A stretch of DNA of 45,329 nt from Paenibacillus sp. oral taxon 786 str. D14 (GTDB lineage Bacteria > Bacillota > Bacilli > Paenibacillales > Paenibacillaceae). Below the pieces are notes generated by a model that saw only the letters and a program-made list of their open reading frames with translations, did no database searches and was not told the origin of the DNA. Made by a program: the position numbers and the translations under genes. Shown here piece after piece: positions 40,216 through 45,329 of the stretch (the stretch's first letter is position 1; each line of letters opens with the position of its first letter). The stretch is from contig NZ_GG695978.1 in assembly GCF_000159955.1 (NCBI RefSeq), positions 98,241 through 143,569 on the forward strand. Reading direction: 5' to 3'.

Positions 40216-42066
40216 ATGAATTTGCGCATTAAGCTGTTTACCGCCTTTTTGGGTTTAGTCATCATTCCATTGTTTGTGTTAGGCATTATCACGTTTTGGA
40301 TTACGTTTAACTCGATTGAGAAGAAATACAGCCAGCAGGCGGAATATTCACTGAAGGCGATCAGCTACAGCATTAAGAACGTCTTTCAGGAGATGAATAA
40401 CGTCACGGATAATGGCATCTCCAAAGGGGTGTTTCAGGCCGCTTTATCAGCCAAGGACCCGGATACCCAGGATTTGACGGCCACGACCCAACTGGAGCTG
40501 AACGCCAATCAGCGAAATTTCCGTTCCCTGCTGTATAGCCATCCGGCCATTGACTACGCGTTTTTGTACAACATCCATGGGGGCCGGCAATCCAATGTTA
40601 TCGCGATATTTAATAAGGAAAATTTCGAGACGCTGCCCTACGAAAAATTCAAGGAGCATCCTTTATATAACGAAGTGATGGCCCTTAACGGCCAACCGAA
40701 ATGGATCGCTCCCCACGAATATCCGGAATTAACCGGATCGGACAACGTGTTTACGCAAATCCGCCTGATTAAGGAGCTTAGCAATCTGGAGCGGGTTGGC
40801 GTGCTGGTGGTGCAGATCAAGAACTGGGAGTTCGAGAAGATTTTTCAGAACCTGAAGCTGGGCAGTCAGATGCGCGATACCCGGTTTATGCTGGTGAATG
40901 ACAAAGGCCTGATTCTATACGATTATCAATTGGAGTTGGATGGCCAGCAAATCGAAGCGTACCTGCCAAAGAAATTGAAATGGGAGAGTGGCGAGGGGTA
41001 TCGGAGCTTTAAAGGTAAATTTAACAACCAAGAGAGCGTCATCTCCATTTATAAATTGCAGGATTATCCGTGGAGCCTCGTTTCGGTTACTTCCTGGAGC
41101 TATTTGTCGCAGGAGGTGACGACCTTTGCCAAATGGTTTGTTGCCATTATTTGTGTGTGCTTGTTGACGGCGATGTTATTTAATTTGATCTTTATGAACC
41201 GGATCACAGGGACCATCGGTGTGATTGTCAGATTCATGCGCAAGGTAGAGAGCGGCGACCTGAAAGCTCGGGTAGATGAGAAAGGCGACGATGAGCTGCT
41301 TCTGCTGCAGAAGGGCTTCAATAACCAGATGGATAAAATCAATGAGCTGTTTGAGCAAGTGAAACGGGAGCAACGGCTGAAGGCCAACGCCGAGCTGCGC
41401 GTCCTGCAGGCTCAGATTAAGCCGCATTTCCTGTTTAATACGTTGGAATCGATTAACGTGCTTGCCGTCCAAAACGAAGGGCGCAAGGTCAGCGAAATGG
41501 TGCTGCGGCTGGCGAATATTTTGCGGATCAGTATTCAAGACAAGGAAGAGATCAAGCTAAGCCTCGAAATCGAGCATATGCGCAGCTATTTGGAAATTCA
41601 GAAGTTCCGTTTCGAGGAGTTGTTTGAGTATTCGATTGATATTCCGGACGAAATGATGAACTGTCTGCTGTTGAAATTAACGCTGCAGCCGCTCGTGGAG
41701 AACAGCATTCAGCACGGGTTTGAGGGCATCGATTATAAAGGCAGGATCACGGTCACGGGGAGAATGGAGCAAGACCGCATTCTGCTAAGGGTTGAAGATA
41801 ACGGAATTGGGATGACCAATGAGCAGCTGGCGAAGATCCAATACGCGGATTTGGACGATCCGGCGTATCGTTCCTTGGCGCCATATCCGAATCATGAACG
41901 CCGGGGCTTGGGGCTTCGCAGCGTGTCGGATCGGCTAAGATTTCAGTATGGCAGCAGATACGGATTGTTTATTTGCTCGCAGCCCGGGTACGGGACGACG
42001 ATTCAATGTGTGATACCAAGATATGAGGCGGGGGATCACGATGAAATTAAAAGCGTTGCTGGTTGA
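40216..42066 (+). CDS. YesM-type sensor histidine kinase
   Basis: 616 residues. Two membrane segments (about 8-31 and 297-320) enclose an extracellular dCache-like sensor. A HAMP linker follows, then the His_kinase domain with phosphorylated His404 in IKPHFLFNTLESINVL and the ATPase domain (LVENSIQHGF, VEDNGIGM, RGLGLRSV). It probably senses the sugar or its bound lipoprotein outside and phosphorylates the regulator encoded next. The regulator start (42041) lies within its 3' end. Confidence 0.92.
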   Translation: MNLRIKLFTAFLGLVIIPLFVLGIITFWITFNSIEKKYSQQAEYSLKAISYSIKNVFQEMNNVTDNGISKGVFQAALSAKDPDTQDLTATTQLELNANQRNFRSLLYSHPAIDYAFLYNIHGGRQSNVIAIFNKENFETLPYEKFKEHPLYNEVMALNGQPKWIAPHEYPELTGSDNVFTQIRLIKELSNLERVGVLVVQIKNWEFEKIFQNLKLGSQMRDTRFMLVNDKGLILYDYQLELDGQQIEAYLPKKLKWESGEGYRSFKGKFNNQESVISIYKLQDYPWSLVSVTSWSYLSQEVTTFAKWFVAIICVCLLTAMLFNLIFMNRITGTIGVIVRFMRKVESGDLKARVDEKGDDELLLLQKGFNNQMDKINELFEQVKREQRLKANAELRVLQAQIKPHFLFNTLESINVLAVQNEGRKVSEMVLRLANILRISIQDKEEIKLSLEIEHMRSYLEIQKFRFEELFEYSIDIPDEMMNCLLLKLTLQPLVENSIQHGFEGIDYKGRITVTGRMEQDRILLRVEDNGIGMTNEQLAKIQYADLDDPAYRSLAPYPNHERRGLGLRSVSDRLRFQYGSRYGLFICSQPGYGTTIQCVIPRYEAGDHDEIKSVAG

Positions 42067-43648
42067 CGACGAAATTCATATACTCACGAACTTGTCGAAG
42101 GTTTTGCCTTGGGAGGAAATGGGGTTTGAAGTTGTTTTGTTGGCCAAGAACGGTAAGGAAGCGTTAGAGATGGCTTCGCAGCATCGTCCCGACTTGATCT
42201 TAAGCGATATCCGCATGCCGGTGATGGACGGCATTCAACTGCTGCAGGAGCTCCGGGAGCGGGAGATTCCTTGCGAAATTTTGCTGTTGACCGGGTATCA
42301 GGAATTTGAGTATGCTCGAACTGCAATACGTTACGGCGTGAAGGATTATATTTGCAAGCCGATCAATTATTTTGAGCTGGAGGAGACGGTTCGGGGGATC
42401 GCCAAACAGATTCGCGAGAAGCGCAAAAACCTGAACAAGGAGCAGCGGATGAACCAGGTGGTTGATCTGGCCAATGAAAACTTCCTATTACATTCCTTGC
42501 TCGGACAGGAGACAGATGCGGAAGGGCTGTTGTGGGACGACGAGGACGCCGGTGAAGCGAAGCGGCGTTACGCCATGCTGCTCTTGGATCTGGAAGGTTA
42601 TTCGCACCGATCCATCGTCTGGACGCTCCATGAACGAAAAGCGTGGAATCTGCACATCAAGCATGCGCTGAAGGATGTATTTGGCGAAGTTTTGCCAGGC
42701 TTAACTGTGCTGCAGATCCGGGAGGGGGAATGGTGCCTCGTGTTCCCGTCCCCTTCAGCGGATCGGACAGTTGACGAGGAGACGCTGATGCCGGGCTTTG
42801 AGCGGATCCGACAGCTCATCCGCAGCAAGGAGGAACTTCCCGTTCGGATGTGCATGGCGGCAGGGCTACATGGTTTGCAGGAATTATCGCTTGTGTACCA
42901 TCGCTTGCAGCATCGGTTGATTCTGGGAGCAGCGCAGGAAGGGTTCGTGAAGGCTGACGCGCTGCCAACAGACGATTTCGCCCCGGATAAGGACGCGGTG
43001 GAAGTGCAATGGGGCTGGATCGAGCAGCTTGGAACCGGATTGCGCAACGGGAGCACCGAGGTCTTGGATCGCATCGCCGGGGAATTGAAATCGTACATCG
43101 GCGGTCTGGATGAACGGCAGGCGTGTGCGTCGGAGAAGCTGATGCATTATTTGCTCATCCATTTGCTGCGCGAGATGCGCGAGCTGCACATGCTCCCAAG
43201 GGAGCAGGAAGAAGGGCTATGGAAGCGGCTGCGGGAGCCGATGAGCTTGAAAGAGTTGCTGTCGATCATCGTTTCGCTCATCGAGCATGCGCGCAGCTCC
43301 CTGTCCGCGAAGAAATCTACGGAGCTGCTAATGATGTCCGCGCAAAATTATATTCAGAACCATCTCGGCCGCGACTTTGGGATCGAGGACATCGCCGACT
43401 ATCTCGGCATTAGCAGCAGTTATTTCTGCTTGCTCTTTAAGAACCATTTTGGCGAAACGTTTGTAGAGTATTTGACCAAACAGCGAATGGAAATGGCGAA
43501 ATGCCTGCTGCGTACCAGTGAGCGTTCGATCGCACAAATCGGCAGTTCAATCGGCTATCAGGAACGGCGATATTTCACGAAGGTCTTTCAGAAGTATACC
43601 GGCATGACGCCGTCGGATTACCGGCAGAAGGAATCAAACGTATCATAA
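42041..43648 (+). CDS. YesN-type response regulator with AraC DNA-binding domain
   Basis: 535 residues from ATG 42041 with GGCGGGGG upstream, overlapping the kinase gene by 26 bases. N-terminal receiver domain: VDDE acidic pocket, phosphoacceptor Asp56 in LSDIRMPVMDG, Lys in ICKPIN. A long middle region links to the C-terminal AraC double helix-turn-helix (IEDIADYLGISSSYFCLLF; SIGYQERRYFTKVFQKYTGM). It likely activates the ABC operon. Confidence 0.92.
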   Translation: MKLKALLVDDEIHILTNLSKVLPWEEMGFEVVLLAKNGKEALEMASQHRPDLILSDIRMPVMDGIQLLQELREREIPCEILLLTGYQEFEYARTAIRYGVKDYICKPINYFELEETVRGIAKQIREKRKNLNKEQRMNQVVDLANENFLLHSLLGQETDAEGLLWDDEDAGEAKRRYAMLLLDLEGYSHRSIVWTLHERKAWNLHIKHALKDVFGEVLPGLTVLQIREGEWCLVFPSPSADRTVDEETLMPGFERIRQLIRSKEELPVRMCMAAGLHGLQELSLVYHRLQHRLILGAAQEGFVKADALPTDDFAPDKDAVEVQWGWIEQLGTGLRNGSTEVLDRIAGELKSYIGGLDERQACASEKLMHYLLIHLLREMRELHMLPREQEEGLWKRLREPMSLKELLSIIVSLIEHARSSLSAKKSTELLMMSAQNYIQNHLGRDFGIEDIADYLGISSSYFCLLFKNHFGETFVEYLTKQRMEMAKCLLRTSERSIAQIGSSIGYQERRYFTKVFQKYTGMTPSDYRQKESNVS

Positions 43649-43680
43649 AACTAATGGATAAGCGGCAAGGAGGACGGCTC

Positions 43681-45315
43681 GTGGATTTATCAGCATGGAC
43701 GTTGGAGGAGAAGATCGGACAGTTATTTATTTGTGGGTTCCATAGCTTGGTGCCGGACGAACAGATTCGGACGCTGGTGCAGCAGTATCATGTGGGGGGT
43801 GTAGTTTATTTCCGCCGGAATATCGCTTCGGTGGAGCAGCTTGCCGAGCTGTCACGAAGCTTGCAAGGCTTGCCGCGCAGCAAACCGGAGCTTCCGTTGT
43901 TTATCTCGATTGATCAGGAAGGCGGGATGGTAGCCCGGCTGGATCATGAAGGGATGAGCCGGATTCCCGGCAATATGGCGCTGGGGGCGGCCAATGATCC
44001 GGCGTTGACGGAGGAAGTGGCGCGACTGGCGGCCAAGGAGATGCTGCAGCTGGGCATCAACTTTAACTTTGCGCCGTGCGTCGACGTCAACAACAATCCG
44101 GCCAATCCCGTGATTGGCGTCCGCTCGTTTGGGGAGCAGCCGGACCGGGTGGCCGTGCATGGAGCCGCGGCGGTTCGCGGCTATCAAGCCGAAGGCGTGA
44201 TCGCGACGGCGAAGCACTTCCCCGGCCACGGGGATACAGCCGTGGATTCCCACCGCGGCTTAGCCAGTGTCCCGCACGGGAAGGAGCGGCTGTACCAGGT
44301 TGAGCTGGTCCCGTTCCGGGAGGCGATTGCCGAGGGCGTGGATGCGATCATGACGGCGCATGTGATCTTTCCGGCATTTGAGCCGGAAGGGACGCCAGCC
44401 ACATTGTCGCATCGGGTGCTGACCGGCTTGCTGCGAGAGGAGCTGGGCTACGGCGGGCTGATCGTCACCGATTGTCTGGAGATGCAGGCTATCGCGGGAT
44501 ATTATGGCATCGCCGAGGGTGCGGTGCAAGCGATTGAAGCCGGCGCGGATCTCGTGCTCGTGAGCCATACGCTGGCTGAACAGCGTGCGGCGATCGAGCG
44601 GGTGGCCGAAGCGGTGCGCAGCGGCCGGATCAGCGAGGCGCGCCTTGACCGCTCACTCGAGCGCATCTTGGCGCTCAAGGCGAAGCGGATCGGCAGTGCG
44701 GCGCAGGCGGCAGCCGCTGCAACCGCGACGACAGCGCCGCTGACGCCGGAGGCGGAGAGCGCTGCGCTGCTGCGCCATGCGGCAGAGCGCAGCGTGACGC
44801 TCGTGAAGGGAGCGGGCCGCTTGCCGCTGCAGAGCGATCAGCCGGTGCTGGTCGTCTGGCCGGAGCTGCGGCACCGCACTGAGGTCGATGAGCCGGCGGT
44901 GCATCAATATACGCTGGCGGATGCGCTGCGGCCGCTTCATGGCCAGGTCGTCATGACGGTGATTGGAACGCAGCCCAGCGACGAAGAGATTGCCGCGGTA
45001 CTGGAACAAAGTCAAGAGGTCAGCCAAATCGTTGTGGCGACCTACACAGCAGAGGGGGGGATCCCTGAAGGTCAGCAGAAGCTCGTCCAGCGCCTTCAGC
45101 AGCTGTCGGGCAAACGTCTGATCGTCGTATCTACGCGGAATCCTTACGACTTCAACGCGTTTCCTGAGATCGAGACCTATCTCTGCTTATATGAAAATCG
45201 TCCGTTTTCGTTGGATGTCGCGGCCAAGGTTCTGGTCGGTGAGCTGCAGCCGCAGGGAGTATTGCCCGTCAGCTTAAACCAGGATTCCAAATTTCATAGG
45301 AGCGCCCGGGAGTGA
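43681..45315 (+). CDS. nagZ: GH3 beta-N-acetylhexosaminidase, NagZ-like
   Basis: 544 residues from GTG 43681, chosen because AGGAGG (43670-43675) fits it and not ATG 43654. No signal peptide, so it should act in the cytoplasm on imported sugars. GH3 barrel: IDQEGGMVARLD, KHFPGHGDTAVDSHRG (the His-Asp loop typical of NagZ) and nucleophile Asp264 in VTDCLEMQAI. A C-terminal GH3 domain follows from about residue 365, after an Ala/Thr-rich linker. It cleaves terminal GlcNAc from chito- or muro-oligosaccharides. It is the last gene of the operon. Confidence 0.9.
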   Translation: MDLSAWTLEEKIGQLFICGFHSLVPDEQIRTLVQQYHVGGVVYFRRNIASVEQLAELSRSLQGLPRSKPELPLFISIDQEGGMVARLDHEGMSRIPGNMALGAANDPALTEEVARLAAKEMLQLGINFNFAPCVDVNNNPANPVIGVRSFGEQPDRVAVHGAAAVRGYQAEGVIATAKHFPGHGDTAVDSHRGLASVPHGKERLYQVELVPFREAIAEGVDAIMTAHVIFPAFEPEGTPATLSHRVLTGLLREELGYGGLIVTDCLEMQAIAGYYGIAEGAVQAIEAGADLVLVSHTLAEQRAAIERVAEAVRSGRISEARLDRSLERILALKAKRIGSAAQAAAAATATTAPLTPEAESAALLRHAAERSVTLVKGAGRLPLQSDQPVLVVWPELRHRTEVDEPAVHQYTLADALRPLHGQVVMTVIGTQPSDEEIAAVLEQSQEVSQIVVATYTAEGGIPEGQQKLVQRLQQLSGKRLIVVSTRNPYDFNAFPEIETYLCLYENRPFSLDVAAKVLVGELQPQGVLPVSLNQDSKFHRSARE

Positions 45316-45329
45316 TTTCCGGGCGTTTT
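45303..45329 (+). terminator. Terminator of the ABC-nagZ operon (at the window edge)
   Basis: CGCCCGG (45303-45309) pairs with CCGGGCG (45319-45325) and TTTT starts the tail at the last base of the window. Confidence 0.75.

Noticed and set aside
1..45329. CRISPR arrays, insertion sequences, integrases, tRNA or rRNA genes
   Set aside because: None seen by eye: no regularly spaced repeats, no transposase-like frame, no tRNA or rRNA-like segment.

Overview
The window reads as chromosomal DNA of a Paenibacillus-like member of the Bacillales. Gram-positive Shine-Dalgarno sequences (AGGAGG/GGAGGG) precede almost every gene, GTG and TTG starts are common, GC is moderate, and intrinsic terminators with long T runs are frequent. 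A Bacillus-type Fnr has its cysteines at the C terminus, and a sugar ABC operon is followed by a YesM/YesN-type two-component pair, a layout common in Paenibacillus. Fermentation, nitrite and nitric oxide genes point to a facultative anaerobe. No rRNA, tRNA, CRISPR array, transposase or phage gene was seen.

Layout. (1) 137-3509: arsenic resistance island, arsR-arsB(ACR3)-arsC on the minus strand and, divergently, a cysteine-rich MarR regulator plus arsM, both preceded by the same palindrome. (2) 3511-4354: a probable truncated yolD-like fragment, then a non-coding stretch with two terminators and a structured leader. (3) 4355-12099: a six-gene polysaccharide operon with a membrane-anchored glycoside hydrolase, a HEAT-repeat membrane protein, a processive GT2 synthase, a degenerate GGDEF-REC protein, a UDP-sugar dehydrogenase and a second TIM-barrel protein. 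(4) 12223-14012: a short Crp/Fnr regulator converging on hmp. (5) 14207-15122: yitT with a long structured 5' leader. (6) 15150-18548: DinB-like protein, CGNR regulator, msrAB, and a TerC-family transporter under a yybP-ykoY manganese riboswitch. (7) 18636-23533: AraC regulator divergent from two Gfo/Idh dehydrogenases and two sugar isomerase/epimerases. (8) 23703-25537: HxlR regulator, half-size flavoprotein, lipoprotein. (9) 25656-36850: nirB-nirD-nirC, fnr, adhE, pflB, pflA. (10) 36920-45329: sugar ABC transporter without ATPase, histidine kinase, response regulator and NagZ-like GH3 enzyme.

How the parts work together. The anaerobic block and hmp appear to form a small local Fnr regulon. 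Five promoters (hmp, nirB, pflB, two at adhE) carry a TGTGA-N6-TCACA-type box whose centre lies 29.5 or 30.5 bp before the first base of a recognisable -10 hexamer, which puts the box near -41.5. Further boxes downstream of the adhE and pflB promoters look more like Rex sites. The polysaccharide operon resembles in logic, but not in gene content, the c-di-GMP-linked Bacillus ydaJKLMN and Listeria pss systems. Its presumed regulator has lost both the GGDEF motif and the REC phosphoacceptor Asp (now Glu). This operon, the yitT leader RNA and the paired ars palindromes are the least explained parts of the window.
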